A stretch of DNA of 64,000 nucleotides, from the NCBI RefSeq assembly GCF_009848505.1, contig NZ_WWDL01000002.1:185009-249008 (forward strand). The letters run 5' to 3'. Position 1 is the stretch's first letter. Each line of letters starts with the position of its first letter. This DNA comes from Muricoccus harenae. Lineage in GTDB: Bacteria; Pseudomonadota; Alphaproteobacteria; Acetobacterales; Acetobacteraceae. Shown piece after piece: positions 36,719 to 46,012 of this stretch. Made by a program: the position numbers and the translations under genes. Below the pieces are notes generated by a model that had not been told where the DNA came from, searched no databases, and was given only the letters and a program-made list of their open reading frames with translations.

Positions 36719-37308
36719 GCGTCTATCTCGATGTGCCCTATGTCTCCCAGCTGAATTTCGGCGGTGGCCTGAATGATCCCACAGGATGCTGGTACTGCAG
36801 TGCGATGATGCTCGCGTATCATTTCGAGGCGGGGCCGCGGCTAGGCGTACCGGAATTCTATGGACCTTCCGGCCATATGGCGACGGGCAGCAGCGGAACG
36901 GCCCAGACAGCCGCCCGCGCCGCCTTGGCCGCAAAGGGCTTCATCAATGAACACGAGGCGCTGGCAACCCGGGAGCACCTGGCCTCTGTTCCGGAATGTC
37001 AAACCAATAAGACCTTCTCCGTCTCGGAATTGGAGATCCTCCTGCGTAGGGCCGGCCCTATCTTTTTCTATTGGATGAAGACCAGCAAAGCGTCCGGCGC
37101 AACTTACGGCCATGCCTCGGTTATGATTGGCACTGAGGATAGCGGTAGCCAGATCATCTATCATGATCCGGAGGGGGAAGCTTCGATCGGCGTTTTCCGA
37201 AACGCCCGCATGCCCGTTGCTACGTTTCACCAGCTTCGGCAAAAGTGGAAATACGCAATGATGCAGCGAGAAGGCGTGATATCTTCCATGGTCCGAATCA
37301 AACCCTGA
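36715..37308 (+). CDS. Papain-like (C39-type) cysteine-peptidase-fold protein
   Basis: 197 residues, no signal peptide. It opens with SVYLDVPYVSQLNF and carries the nucleophile context DPTGCWYCSAMMLAYHF (Cys25), a His in TYGHASVMIGTE (His133) and an Asp in IIYHDPEG (Asp151), a complete Cys-His-Asp triad of the C39-like papain fold. Such stand-alone domains act as peptidases or deamidating effectors. GC content is lower than in surrounding core genes, and neighbours are small unknown genes, so recent acquisition is plausible. Substrate unknown. Confidence 0.7.
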   Translation: MSVYLDVPYVSQLNFGGGLNDPTGCWYCSAMMLAYHFEAGPRLGVPEFYGPSGHMATGSSGTAQTAARAALAAKGFINEHEALATREHLASVPECQTNKTFSVSELEILLRRAGPIFFYWMKTSKASGATYGHASVMIGTEDSGSQIIYHDPEGEASIGVFRNARMPVATFHQLRQKWKYAMMQREGVISSMVRIKP

Positions 37309-37417
37309 GCGGGAATTTCAGCCGCAACGGCTTTTCGCTGATCCAGTGACGGCCACTCAGAGCAGGGATCTGGAGTAGGTCTTCAGCCCAGGTCAGAAGC
37401 CTCGTTTCCGGGCCGAA

Positions 37418-37624
37418 TCAGCCATCGCGTGTCGAGAGTTGCGTGAGGGCCATGGTAAGTTCCATGCGCTCCACGCGCCAGGAAGATGCAACGGACTGGA
37501 TAATCTGCCTCATCCGCTCCCGGCGCTCGGGGGTGCCAGGCGGCAGGCCCCGGACGACCTCATCGGCCTCGAACATGGCCTGAGCGGCTGCGATGGCATT
37601 GGCCATCCTGGTCTGCTCTGTCAT
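37418..37624 (-). CDS. Small hypothetical protein
   Basis: 68 residues from the ATG at 37624 (MTEQTRMANAIAAAQAMFEA). It is helical with a central GLPPGTPERRERMRQI turn, and longer upstream extensions of the frame look non-coding. No recognised family. It is convergent with the papain-like gene, 110 bases apart. Confidence 0.45.
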   Translation of the reverse strand: MTEQTRMANAIAAAQAMFEADEVVRGLPPGTPERRERMRQIIQSVASSWRVERMELTMALTQLSTRDG

Positions 37625-38026
37625 CGGATCCGAACCCTGTCCCGGCGGGTGGCCTCCGCATTCACGCACTGCGCCTGATCCACCTATCCGCCACGGTAAA
37701 TCACCCGGGCAACGAAGGACACCTCCTGCCCCCCAAAGGCTGCCGCAGGGACGTGTCCAGCCGCGGCGATCCCACCTTGGCCTCACCCCAAAGAACCATC
37801 TTGTGCCCCAGGATGGGGCGCCAAGTCACCCTCGTATGAGGACGCACCTTGCATTCCTCCGGACCATTGCCAAGTCCAAAAAGGTCAGGTCTCGCGGTTT
37901 CGAGGGTGAGGGTCCTTGGAAAGTCAAGAGGCCGTAAGATGAAAGTACGCTCGCTCTCGTGGTCGTCTAAAAAATTGCAGCATGCCTCAACTGAAGGATC
38001 ATTGGGGCGGGGGAAGGGAGGTTGGT
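37625..38026. other. Intergenic region, nothing recognised
   Basis: About 400 bases between two small divergent unknown genes; no motif beyond ordinary promoter-sized space. Confidence 0.35.
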
Positions 38027-38302
38027 GTGGCGGCGGACGGACTCTGGGGTCTGAACATCGTCAAGGAGGTCCTCGGGCCGGGATTGGAAGCGATGCTGAA
38101 TCGCCAGACTACGAGCCGCGACTGTGAGCAACGGATCGCGGAGGTGCGGGCCGCGCTTTCCGACATACTGCAATCCTCCCCAGTCGGGGCCGAAACCGTG
38201 AAGGTCATGGCCGCCCGGGCCGTGATCGCAGCGGGTTTCGAGGCGGCCCTCCTTGAGATCAAGGAGAAGCGCCTGGTCGCGCCGGAGGATGACCTCCACT
38301 GA
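38027..38302 (+). CDS. Small hypothetical protein
   Basis: 91 residues from the GTG at 38027, chosen because GGGAGG precedes it; an ATG at 37982 would add 15 residues but has no ribosome-binding site. The product is mostly helical (IVKEVLGPGLEAML, RIAEVRAALSDIL, VMAARAVIAAGFEAALLEIK). No known domain. It is convergent with the permuted papain-fold gene, about 105 bases apart. Confidence 0.5.
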   Translation: MAADGLWGLNIVKEVLGPGLEAMLNRQTTSRDCEQRIAEVRAALSDILQSSPVGAETVKVMAARAVIAAGFEAALLEIKEKRLVAPEDDLH

Positions 38303-38408
38303 AACGGGGGCGCGCGTCGGCTGGCACCGGATTGCCCCGGTCGGACGCGCAGCCTTGCCCTGGCCAATCGCCCCCTGCGACCATGGGGCTTGAGCAGGAA
38401 ACCCGGGG

Positions 38409-38999
38409 TCAGACGGCCGAGAGTTCCAGATCTGCACCGGTGACCACGCCGACGCAGGTCCAGTTGGTCGGGTGGCGCTGGAGCCAGCTGCGTAAGGTAC
38501 TAGGCAGGGTGTGCTTGCCATCGAGTTCGATCCACGCGCGGTGGGTCACGTCAATGCGCGTGCTGTCGGTCTGCAGCCCCAGCTGATAGGCGACGACGAC
38601 TAGCTCCGAGCAATAGACGTTCTTCAGGACGCCCTGGTGGTTCTCCATGCGCTGCTGGTACTTCTCAAGCCGTGACTTGGCACCCTTCCCGAAGGTGCTG
38701 CTTCCCGACCAGCTCTTGAACACCGCGCGCGCGGCCCCGTAGCTCGCGGCATCCCGGATTTCAAAGGATACACGCTGAACGCGCTCCGCCTCGGCGCGCG
38801 TGAGATGGTTCGAGCGGAAGCAGAGGGCGCGTCCGTTCCCCCAGGAGCCCTCCACGATTCCACTGTTCGTTGCGTGCAGAACCTGATGGCCCCGGGGAAC
38901 CTCCGTTGCCTTGCCATGGAAGATGCCGGTGACGATGCCGCAGTGACCAAAGGTCGGCTTCGTGTCGACGATGATGTCGCAGGCCTGCGCGGATGGCAC
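38409..38999 (-). CDS. YiiX/NlpC-P60-like permuted papain-fold protein
   Basis: 196 residues from a GTG at 38999. The circularly permuted papain pattern is clear: an early strand ACDIIVDTKPTFGHCGIVTG with the catalytic His19, a mid-region GHQVLHATNSGIVEGSWG, and the nucleophile later in NVYCSELVVVAYQLGL (Cys130). Relatives are amidases or lipid/peptide hydrolases. No signal peptide is seen. An overlapping frame just upstream reads MTASLTAKDLERAIRAGL, which resembles the missing first helix of such proteins; either the GTG is right or a one-base shift has cut off the N-terminus. Confidence 0.65.
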   Translation of the reverse strand: MPSAQACDIIVDTKPTFGHCGIVTGIFHGKATEVPRGHQVLHATNSGIVEGSWGNGRALCFRSNHLTRAEAERVQRVSFEIRDAASYGAARAVFKSWSGSSTFGKGAKSRLEKYQQRMENHQGVLKNVYCSELVVVAYQLGLQTDSTRIDVTHRAWIELDGKHTLPSTLRSWLQRHPTNWTCVGVVTGADLELSAV

Positions 39000-39470
39000 G
39001 TTCCAGATCCTTGGCTGTGAGGGAGGCCGTCACCTGGGCGGAGGGTAGGGCGGACGATCAGAGTGTTGCGTCGCAGGCGCGTGGCATGATGGCACGCCGC
39101 CTTACAGATGACCTTCGCTCCCCATGGCAAAGCGCGTGATCCCCTTCGTCCTTCACGCGCCTGATGGAGCTTCTATACCGGGACAGGGACCGGCAATAGG
39201 CGATCTTGCGATATCGCAACGATAGGGGCGGCAGATGGTATGCTGGCCTCGATCGTCCTGGCCCGCGGCAAAGGTTGAGCAATGCTCGCTGAGCCGCGCC
39301 AAATACGCGCCTTATCCCAACAAGCGCGGCTGTAACGGCGTTCCAGGCCCGGACTGGGCCCGAAGGATGGGCACGGCAAGGCTCCACCCGTCTCCGGTTT
39401 CCCGCGGCTGCGCCTGTGCAGCCCCGCTGCCATGGGCTAGAGCCGCCAAATTGACCAGGAGGACCGGCGT
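39000..39470. other. Divergent intergenic region
   Basis: About 470 bases between the papain-fold gene and the histidine kinase. No gene can be supported; a perfect 14-bp palindrome lies at 39206-39219. Confidence 0.45.
39206..39219. promoter_or_regulatory. Perfect 14-bp palindrome
   Basis: TTGCGATATCGCAA reads identically on both strands. Its position in a divergent promoter region suggests a dimeric regulator site. The binder is unknown. Confidence 0.45.
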
Positions 39471-40508
39471 TTGGCGGCCGATGGCGAGAACGGGGTCGCA
39501 GCGGGCGAGGAGCAGTTCCGGCTGCTCGCCGACCATGCGCCGGTGCTGATCTGGCGGGCGGATACAAGCAAGGCCTGCGACTTCTTCAACAAGCCCTGGC
39601 TCGATTTCACTGGGCGCGGCCTGGAGCAGGAGCTGGGTTTCGGCTGGGCCGAAGGCGTGCACCCGGAGGACTTCGACCGTTGCATCGAAATCTTCACCAC
39701 CGCCTTCGACGCACGGCAGGACTTCACCATGGACTACCGCCTGCGCCGGCACGACGGCACCTGGCGCTGGGTGCTCGACAATGGCCGGCCCTTCTTCGTC
39801 CAGGGCGCCTTTGCTGGCTATTTCGGATCCTGCATTGACGTCACCGACATGAAGGCAGCCTTGGAGGAGCGACGCCCGGCGCTGGAGGAACGTGAGGTGC
39901 TGCTGCAGGAGCTGCAGCACCGCGTGAAGAACAATGCCCAGTCCACCACCGCCGTGCTGCGGCTGCATGCATCCCGCAGCTCTAACCCTGAGGTGGCCGA
40001 GCGCCTGCACAGCGCCGCCGAGCGCGTCCATGCGGCCGCGCTGGTGCAAGACCGGCTTTTCCAGCTGCCCTCCTTCACGCGTGTGGATCTGGGCGAGCAG
40101 CTGGCGGCGGCGGCGAATTCCGCCATCGGCCGCGCCGGCGACGGGGTGGCGCTGAAGATCGAGCACGGCGCCTCCATCAGCGTCAGCGTAACTCAGGCCA
40201 TGCCGCTCGCCCTGGCGGTCAGGAAGCTGGTCAGCAATGCGGCGAAGCACGCCTTTCCCAACGGAATGAAGGGACAGGTCAGCCTCTCCATGCAGCCCAG
40301 GGAAGAAAGCCTTGCGGAGGTGACGGTGGCCGATGACGGCGTGGGAATGCCGGCGCATTTCCGAGCCTCGGGCGTGACGCCGCCCGAGCCACGCAGGGGA
40401 GCGCTCGGACTGGAGCTCACCGCGCGCCTGCTTCAGCAGGTCGGTGGAAGCCTGACCGTCACGACCGGCAGCGGGACCGCGGTCAGCCTGACCTTCCCGA
40501 TCCGCTGA
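39471..40508 (+). CDS. PAS-HisKA_2 sensor histidine kinase
   Basis: 345 residues, soluble. A PAS domain fills residues ~12-130 (QFRLLADHAPVLIWRADTSK, WLDFTGRGLEQELGFGWAEG, HPEDFDRC, YRLRRHDGTWRWVLDNG). The phospho-acceptor is His150 in LLQELQHRVKNNAQ, followed by an HATPase domain with VADDGVGMP and LGLELTARLLQQVGG. The N-box reads AVRKLVSNAAKHAF, with Lys where the family usually has Glu. The start is a TTG with CAGGAGG about 11 bases upstream. No response regulator is adjacent. Confidence 0.88.
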   Translation: MAADGENGVAAGEEQFRLLADHAPVLIWRADTSKACDFFNKPWLDFTGRGLEQELGFGWAEGVHPEDFDRCIEIFTTAFDARQDFTMDYRLRRHDGTWRWVLDNGRPFFVQGAFAGYFGSCIDVTDMKAALEERRPALEEREVLLQELQHRVKNNAQSTTAVLRLHASRSSNPEVAERLHSAAERVHAAALVQDRLFQLPSFTRVDLGEQLAAAANSAIGRAGDGVALKIEHGASISVSVTQAMPLALAVRKLVSNAAKHAFPNGMKGQVSLSMQPREESLAEVTVADDGVGMPAHFRASGVTPPEPRRGALGLELTARLLQQVGGSLTVTTGSGTAVSLTFPIR

Positions 40509-40536
40509 CGCGCGGCGCCGCAGCCGGCGCGCCGCC

Positions 40537-41049
40537 TTAGCGCCGGGCGCGCCCCCGCCGGGGTGTCGCGGCCTCTGCCCGCGAGGTCACGGAAGGCCCG
40601 GCGATCGGCGCCACCGAAACCATCGCAGTTCCGGTGCTGGGCATGCCGAGCCGACGCGCGACACCCGGGCTGACATCGAGGATGCGCTGGCGCCGATGGG
40701 GGCCGCGGTCCCGCACCCGTACGGTGACGCTGCGCCCATTGCGCAGGTTCGTCACGCGGGCGCGGCTGCCCAGCGGAAGCGTTTTGCTTGCCACCGTATC
40801 GGAGCGTGGATCGAAGCGGCTGCCATCCGCCATGCGCCTGCCGGCCAGCTGGGAAGCATAGATCGAAGCATGGCCGCGCTGAACCCGATGAGGGCGCCGG
40901 CTCCTGACGACCGGCAAGGGGCGTGCGTGATGAGATGACCTTGCCTCCGCTGCCCGTTGCCCATGGCTGCTGCGCGCCAGCGCGGCGCTTCCATCAGCAC
41001 AGGCGAATCCGAGCGCCGCGCAGAACAAGGCAATGGTCCATGGCTTCAT
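40537..41049 (-). CDS. rlpA: RlpA-like septal ring lytic transglycosylase domain protein
   Basis: 170 residues from the ATG at 41049 with AGGAGGAA upstream. A signal peptide (MKPWTIALFCAALGFACADG) leads to a basic linker and then the double-psi beta-barrel: HASIYASQLAGRRMADGSRFD, TLPLGSRARVTNLRNGRSVT and VRVRDRGPHRRQRILDVSPG. RlpA cleaves denuded glycan strands of peptidoglycan. There is no SPOR domain, so this is a minimal version. It is convergent with the PAS kinase. Confidence 0.85.
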   Translation of the reverse strand: MKPWTIALFCAALGFACADGSAALARSSHGQRAAEARSSHHARPLPVVRSRRPHRVQRGHASIYASQLAGRRMADGSRFDPRSDTVASKTLPLGSRARVTNLRNGRSVTVRVRDRGPHRRQRILDVSPGVARRLGMPSTGTAMVSVAPIAGPSVTSRAEAATPRRGRARR

Positions 41050-41245
41050 GCGTCGGTTCCTCCTGCCAATGGTGAGGACGATCTGGCACGTCCGAAGTTG
41101 CCGCGCTGGTGGCTGCGGCGTGGCAGGAAGTCGGCTGCGCAAAACGTGAACAAGGAAACGCCTGCACGCGCCGTCCTGGCGAAGTGTTCCCGCGCAGCGT
41201 TCACGTCAGCCGACGGATGCGAACTCCCGTGGTGCGCGGGCGGGA

Positions 41246-41833
41246 TCAGCGCCGGGTCTGCACGCCGATCGGCATCGGCTTCACCGTCTTCGCCTCAAGA
41301 TCGTAGGTCACACGCTCGCTGAGCGTCTCGAGCGCGCGGCCGTAGAGATGCAGGTGGCGGATCGGCCGATCGCCGACGATGTCGACGGAATGGATGTCGT
41401 CCGGCAGCATCGCGATGCCGCTTCCCGCCGCCACGACCACCATCTCCTGCTTCCCCAGTTCGGCATGGCCCTCCCGGCTTCCGTCGTCGACGCGCTCATA
41501 GACGGTGTTGTGCTCCTCGCCCTCGATTCCGGCGATGCAGGCCCAGGTCGTGTGGTTGTGCGGCGGGATCTTCCGCCCGGGCAGCATGGTGTTGAGATAG
41601 AGGGCGAAGGTCCTGTCCGGATCCTCGGTGATGAGGTAGCGCGCCTGGCGCGTATCCTCGCCGGGGGCAGGGAAGTCGGCGGCGGGCCAAAGTTCCGGCT
41701 GCGCGGCGAGCCCCTTGAGAACCTCGAGCACCCGCGCGACCGTGGGACGGTCAACCGGGCCGCCTGCGATGATGCCCTTCACATCGGCGATGGCGGATTC
41801 AACGGCTGCCTGGCGGCGGTTGGCAATGGACAT
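41246..41833 (-). CDS. Cysteine-dioxygenase-type cupin protein
   Basis: 195 residues from the ATG at 41833 (GGGAGGAA upstream). The cupin metal motif is PGRKIPPHNHTTWACIAGIEGEEHN, with the second His in GRPIRHLHLYGRALE-type sequence. The N-terminal helical region and overall length fit the type I cysteine dioxygenase/thiol dioxygenase group, which oxidises cysteine or 3-mercaptopropionate to a sulfinate using iron. Substrate is inferred. It lies alone between rlpA and a histidine kinase. Confidence 0.8.
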   Translation of the reverse strand: MSIANRRQAAVESAIADVKGIIAGGPVDRPTVARVLEVLKGLAAQPELWPAADFPAPGEDTRQARYLITEDPDRTFALYLNTMLPGRKIPPHNHTTWACIAGIEGEEHNTVYERVDDGSREGHAELGKQEMVVVAAGSGIAMLPDDIHSVDIVGDRPIRHLHLYGRALETLSERVTYDLEAKTVKPMPIGVQTRR

Positions 41834-42026
41834 GCGGTTCCTCCCTAGCCTCTGTGTGGGCCGGTGATTTGAAGCGGTGCACCCCATGATAAGCGCATCC
41901 CGCCGGAATCATGCACCATGGATCACCGCAGGCGGCCATCCGGGTCCGGCTTCTCACGCGGCTTCACTGGGGCTGAACACCCTGTCACCGAGCCCACGCC
42001 TTCGGTCCGGCACCGAGGCGCCTGTC

Positions 42027-43562
42027 CTACCCCTCCACCATGTCATAGGGCGCGTCGAGCGCGAAGCTGAAGCCGGCTTCGGCAAAGGCAAGTTCGACGC
42101 GGCCCCGTGTCGCGGCCTCGAGATTGTCCTTGATCAGGCGCGACCCGAAACCCCAATGCCGCGGCGTCGCCACGGAAGGGCCGCCGCTTTCCCTCCAGTC
42201 CAACTGCAGCCGGTGCTCGGGCAGCTTGCCGGAGAGGCGCCACGCAACCTTCACGCGGCCTTGGGGCACGGAGAGAGCCCCATATTTCATCGCATTCGTG
42301 GCCAGCTCATGCAGGGCCAAGGTCAGGGCGAGGGTCGGCTGCGCCCCAATGCGCAGGTCGGGGCCGGAGAAGGCGATTCGGCCGATGCCATCCGGGTCGC
42401 AGAGCGGCATGATGCCGTTAATCACGTCCTGGATCTCGGCACCGCTCCAATGGGTCTGGATGAGCGCATCCACAGCGCGGGCCAGGGCCGGCAGCCAGGC
42501 GTTCAGTGAGCGCTTCGCCTCATCCAGCGAAGCCGCGCTGCGCAGCGTCTGGTTGGCGAGCGCCTGCACGACGGCCAGCGTGTTCTTCGTGCGGTGCGCC
42601 AACTCCTTCATCACCGTCTGCTGCTGCGCCTGTGACTGCCGCAGCGCATCTTCGGCCTGCCTCGCCGGTCCAACATCAACCACGACGCCGCTGTAACGGA
42701 GGGGACGCCCCTCCTCCGCACGGCTGCACCGGGCACGCGCCAGCACCCAGCGCTCCGCACCTTCCCGGTCGAGCAGGCGGAACTGCGTGCTGTAATCGGT
42801 CGCCAGGGTCACTGCACCCGTGGCGCCGGCGTTGAGCGCCGCGAGGTCATCGGGATGGATGGCGGCGAAAACTTCGGCGAGGGGCAGGCCGGAGGTCGCG
42901 ATCGCCGGGTCAAGTCCATAATATTCAACCAGCCGCCGATCGCCCCGGATTGTGGCGGAGGGCAGGTCCCAGTCGAAGAAAGCGGCCATTCCCGTCTCGA
43001 GCACGCTTTCCATTCGCGCCTGCATCTCGGTGGCTTCCTGCTGTTGCGCCTCCATCCGCCGGAGAGTGCGGCGCCACTCGAGAAGGGTCGTGGCATGGCG
43101 CGCCAGAGCCTTCAGCATCCGGCCCTGGGTGGCTGTGATGTCACGCGGCTTTCGATCAATCACGCTGATCGCGCCGAGGGGGAGGCCCTCCGGCGTGCTC
43201 ATCGGCGCGCAGGCATAGAAGCGGACCCCCTCTGCGGCGAACCCTGGGTTCGACTGGAAGCGCGGGTCCTGGGTGGCATCCGGCACGACCAGCAGGTCCT
43301 GCTTGATGAAGTTCGGTGGGCAGAAGGCATCGTCGAGCGGGGTGGAGTGCCGGCCAAGGCCAGTCTCGGCCAGGAAGACCTGCCGGCCCTCCTCAAGGAA
43401 GCTTAGCAGGGCAATCGGTGCGTCGCAGAACTCCGCGGCGGCCCGGACGATCTCTTCGAACTCCGGATCACAGGGCACGTCCGCAGGATCGTGGCGCCGG
43501 AGCGGCGCGAGACCCTCCTGTTCCGTCCAGCGCACCACTGGAACCCCGGAATGTACCAACAT
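42027..43562 (-). CDS. GAF-PAS-HWE sensor histidine kinase
   Basis: 511 residues from the ATG at 43562 (GGGGGACGG upstream). A GAF domain covers residues ~20-155 (FCDAPIALLSFLEEGRQVFL, PLGAISVIDRKPRDIT). A PAS domain with FFDWDLPSATIRGDRRL and AIHPDDLAALNAG follows, then the phospho-acceptor MKELAHRTKNTLAVVQALA and an HWE-type ATPase domain: ALHELATNAMKYGALS and the WxE motif LDWRESGGP. HWE kinases in this class often feed light or general-stress signalling; no partner regulator is adjacent. Cytosolic, no membrane helix. Confidence 0.92.
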   Translation of the reverse strand: MLVHSGVPVVRWTEQEGLAPLRRHDPADVPCDPEFEEIVRAAAEFCDAPIALLSFLEEGRQVFLAETGLGRHSTPLDDAFCPPNFIKQDLLVVPDATQDPRFQSNPGFAAEGVRFYACAPMSTPEGLPLGAISVIDRKPRDITATQGRMLKALARHATTLLEWRRTLRRMEAQQQEATEMQARMESVLETGMAAFFDWDLPSATIRGDRRLVEYYGLDPAIATSGLPLAEVFAAIHPDDLAALNAGATGAVTLATDYSTQFRLLDREGAERWVLARARCSRAEEGRPLRYSGVVVDVGPARQAEDALRQSQAQQQTVMKELAHRTKNTLAVVQALANQTLRSAASLDEAKRSLNAWLPALARAVDALIQTHWSGAEIQDVINGIMPLCDPDGIGRIAFSGPDLRIGAQPTLALTLALHELATNAMKYGALSVPQGRVKVAWRLSGKLPEHRLQLDWRESGGPSVATPRHWGFGSRLIKDNLEAATRGRVELAFAEAGFSFALDAPYDMVEG

Positions 43563-43703
43563 CGAACCGTCCCCCGGGGCGAGGCAGCGGCAATAACACA
43601 ATTTCGTGATCTGGAAACCCTCGCGGATGAGGCGAAGGCATTGCGATCTTGTCGGACTTTGTAACTGTCCAGGCCAGGACCGAAGACGTCATCCGGCCCC
43701 GGA

Positions 43704-43907
43704 TCAGGAAAGCCGGTCGATTGCCTCGACGGGCCAGCCGTGCAGCCGCCCCAGGATGTCGGTCAAAGCCTCGTCCGCCAGGGCCATATCCTTTCCACGT
43801 GCGTGCTGGGCCAGATCCTTGATGACCTGGATCACCGATTGATCTGGCCCGGGGGAGGGGGCTGCTTGGCGCGCAGGTGTCTGGAAGGTGTCGAAACCGG
43901 GGAGCAT
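43704..43907 (-). CDS. Small hypothetical protein
   Basis: 67 residues from the ATG at 43907. The C-terminal part SVIQVIKDLAQHARGKDMALADEALTDILG (given here in pieces: VIQVIKDLAQHARG, then DMALADEALTDIL) is helical and compact. No family recognised. It lies upstream of ffh on the opposite strand. Confidence 0.45.
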   Translation of the reverse strand: MLPGFDTFQTPARQAAPSPGPDQSVIQVIKDLAQHARGKDMALADEALTDILGRLHGWPVEAIDRLS

Positions 43908-44241
43908 GAATGAAGCTCGCCTTTCATGGGCATGGCTCGGTGAGGCGGACCACAACCGTAACGAGAGAACCAGAATCTACAGCTACCGGTCCGGAAGTCA
44001 CTGTTGGGCCTGCAACTCGCCCCGATCGGCCAGCGTGCCGGCCAGCCCCAAGGGATGCGCCGGCACGGCAATCCTTGACGCCGCGGCCCTGAGGGGCTAA
44101 GCGCCCGACCTCCCGGGACCTGTCCCGCCCGCCGGTCGGCCGCCCCCAGGGTGCCGGCTCCGCCGCTCCGCGAAGACTCGCGCAGCGGCGCGATCGGTCA
44201 TGGGGCGGTCCCAACCAAATTGCAGGAACCACCCCGCCCGC
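43908..44241. other. Intergenic region upstream of ffh
   Basis: About 330 bases holding the divergent promoters of the small hypothetical gene and of ffh. GC-rich inverted stretches around 44100-44160 may form structure; nothing specific is recognised. Confidence 0.35.
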
Positions 44242-45624
44242 ATGTTCGAGGCGCTTTCCACCCGCCTGAACGGCGTCTTCGACAAACTCCGCCGCCGCGG
44301 CGCCCTGTCGGAAGCCGATGTCAACGAGGCCCTGCGCGAGGTCCGCGTCGCCCTGCTTGAGGCCGACGTGGCCCTGCCGGTGGCGCGTGACCTCATCAAC
44401 CGTGTGCGGGAGCGGGCGGTGGGCGTCGAGGTGATCCGCAGCGTCTCCCCGGCGCAGCAGGTCATCAAGATTGTCAACGACGCGCTGGTCGAGGCGCTGG
44501 GGGGCGGGGAGGGGGCCGAGCTTCCGGGGCTGGATCTCAACGCGCCGTCCCCGGTGCCGATCCTGATGGTTGGCCTGCAGGGCTCGGGCAAGACCACCAC
44601 TTCCGGCAAGATCGCGCTGCGGCTGCGTAACCGCGACAAGAAGAAGGTCCTGCTGGCCTCGCTGGATGTGCAGCGCCCGGCGGCCCAGCTCCAGCTGCAG
44701 ACCCTGGCGGGCCAGGCGGGCGTCGCCTCGTTGCCCATCATTCCCGGCCAGTCCCCGCTCGAGATCGCGGCGCGCGCCATGGATGTGGCGCGGCGCGAGC
44801 TTTACGACGTCGTCATCCTTGACACCGCCGGACGCCTCTCCATCGACGACGCGCTGATGGAGGAGGTCGCGGCGGTGAAGGCCGCGACAAAGCCGCACCA
44901 GACGCTGCTCGTCGTCGATGCGATGACGGGCCAGGACGCGGTGAACACCGCACGGAACTTCCAGGACCGTGTCGGCGTCAATGGCATCGTCATGACGCGC
45001 GTCGACGGCGATGCGCGCGGTGGCGCCGCGCTGTCCATGCGGGCCGTGACCGGCGCGCCCATCCGCCTGCTGGGCGCCGGTGAGAAGCTGGACGCGCTGG
45101 AGGATTTCCATCCGGACCGCGTGGCCTCGCGCATCCTTGGCATGGGCGACATCGTCTCCCTTGTCGAGCGCGCGGCCGAGACGATCGATCGCGACGAAGC
45201 CGAGAAGCTGGCCGCGAAGATGCAGAAGGGTCAGTTCGACCTGGAGGACTTCGCGTCGCAGCTGAAGCAGGTCGGCAAGATGGGGAACCTCTCGGGGATC
45301 CTCGGCATGCTGCCCGGCATCGGCAAGATGAAGTCGCAGATCGAGAACGCGAAGATCGATGACTCGATGATCGGCCGGCAGGCCGCCATCATCTCCTCGA
45401 TGACGCGCAAGGAAAAGCGGAACCCCGACATCATCAAGGCGTCGCGCAAGAAGCGCATCGCCGCGGGTGCCGGTGTGACCGTGCAGGACGTGAACCGCCT
45501 GCTCAAGCAGTTCGACGACATGTCCGCGATGATGAAGCGGATGAACAAGCTCGGTCAGAAGGGGCTGATGCGGGGTGGGCTCGGCGCCCTCCTGCCCGGC
45601 GCCGGCAACCGACGGCCTTTCTAA
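44242..45624 (+). CDS. ffh: Signal recognition particle protein Ffh
   Basis: 460 residues from the ATG at 44242 ([20 protein letters not shown]). The N domain is followed by the SRP GTPase: P-loop [39 protein letters not shown] and [14 protein letters not shown]. The Met-rich M domain ([38 protein letters not shown]) binds signal sequences and 4.5S RNA. It targets membrane proteins to FtsY. It heads the ffh-rpsP-rimM-trmD-rplS series. Confidence 0.98.
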   Translation: MFEALSTRLNGVFDKLRRRGALSEADVNEALREVRVALLEADVALPVARDLINRVRERAVGVEVIRSVSPAQQVIKIVNDALVEALGGGEGAELPGLDLNAPSPVPILMVGLQGSGKTTTSGKIALRLRNRDKKKVLLASLDVQRPAAQLQLQTLAGQAGVASLPIIPGQSPLEIAARAMDVARRELYDVVILDTAGRLSIDDALMEEVAAVKAATKPHQTLLVVDAMTGQDAVNTARNFQDRVGVNGIVMTRVDGDARGGAALSMRAVTGAPIRLLGAGEKLDALEDFHPDRVASRILGMGDIVSLVERAAETIDRDEAEKLAAKMQKGQFDLEDFASQLKQVGKMGNLSGILGMLPGIGKMKSQIENAKIDDSMIGRQAAIISSMTRKEKRNPDIIKASRKKRIAAGAGVTVQDVNRLLKQFDDMSAMMKRMNKLGQKGLMRGGLGALLPGAGNRRPF

Positions 45625-45649
45625 GAGAGATAGAGAGAAGGACTACGAA

Positions 45650-45994
45650 ATGGGCCTCAAGATTCGCCTTGCCCGCGCCGGTGCCAAGAAGCGCCCCTAC
45701 TACCACATCGTGGTGGCCGACAGCCGCTCCCCGCGCGACGGCCGCTTCATCGAGCGCCTCGGCTCCTACAACCCGATGCTGCCCTCCGACCATGCCGAGC
45801 GCGTGCGCCTGTTCGACGAGCGCCTCAAGCACTGGCTGAGCCAGGGCGCGGTGGCGACCGACCGCGTGGCGAAGTTCCTGGGCAAGGCCGGCCTGGCGCC
45901 GATGCCCGTGTTCCCGGAGCAGCCGAAGCAGTCCGCCCCGAAGAAGCGCGCCCAGGAGCGTGCCGCCGCGGCCGCCTCCGCCGCAAGCGCCTGA
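45650..45994 (+). CDS. rpsP: 30S ribosomal protein S16
   Basis: 114 residues from the ATG at 45650 with an AGAGAAGGA ribosome-binding site. [36 protein letters not shown] and [20 protein letters not shown] are diagnostic. The C-terminal Ala/Lys-rich extension is usual in alphaproteobacteria. It sits 25 bases after ffh. Confidence 0.98.
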   Translation: MGLKIRLARAGAKKRPYYHIVVADSRSPRDGRFIERLGSYNPMLPSDHAERVRLFDERLKHWLSQGAVATDRVAKFLGKAGLAPMPVFPEQPKQSAPKKRAQERAAAAASAASA

Positions 45995-46012
45995 GGATCG
46001 GGCCGCTAGTCC

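Noticed and set aside
43924..45111. 395-codon minus-strand frame over ffh
   Set aside because: Antisense shadow of ffh, rich in His/Asp/Arg and lacking any motif.
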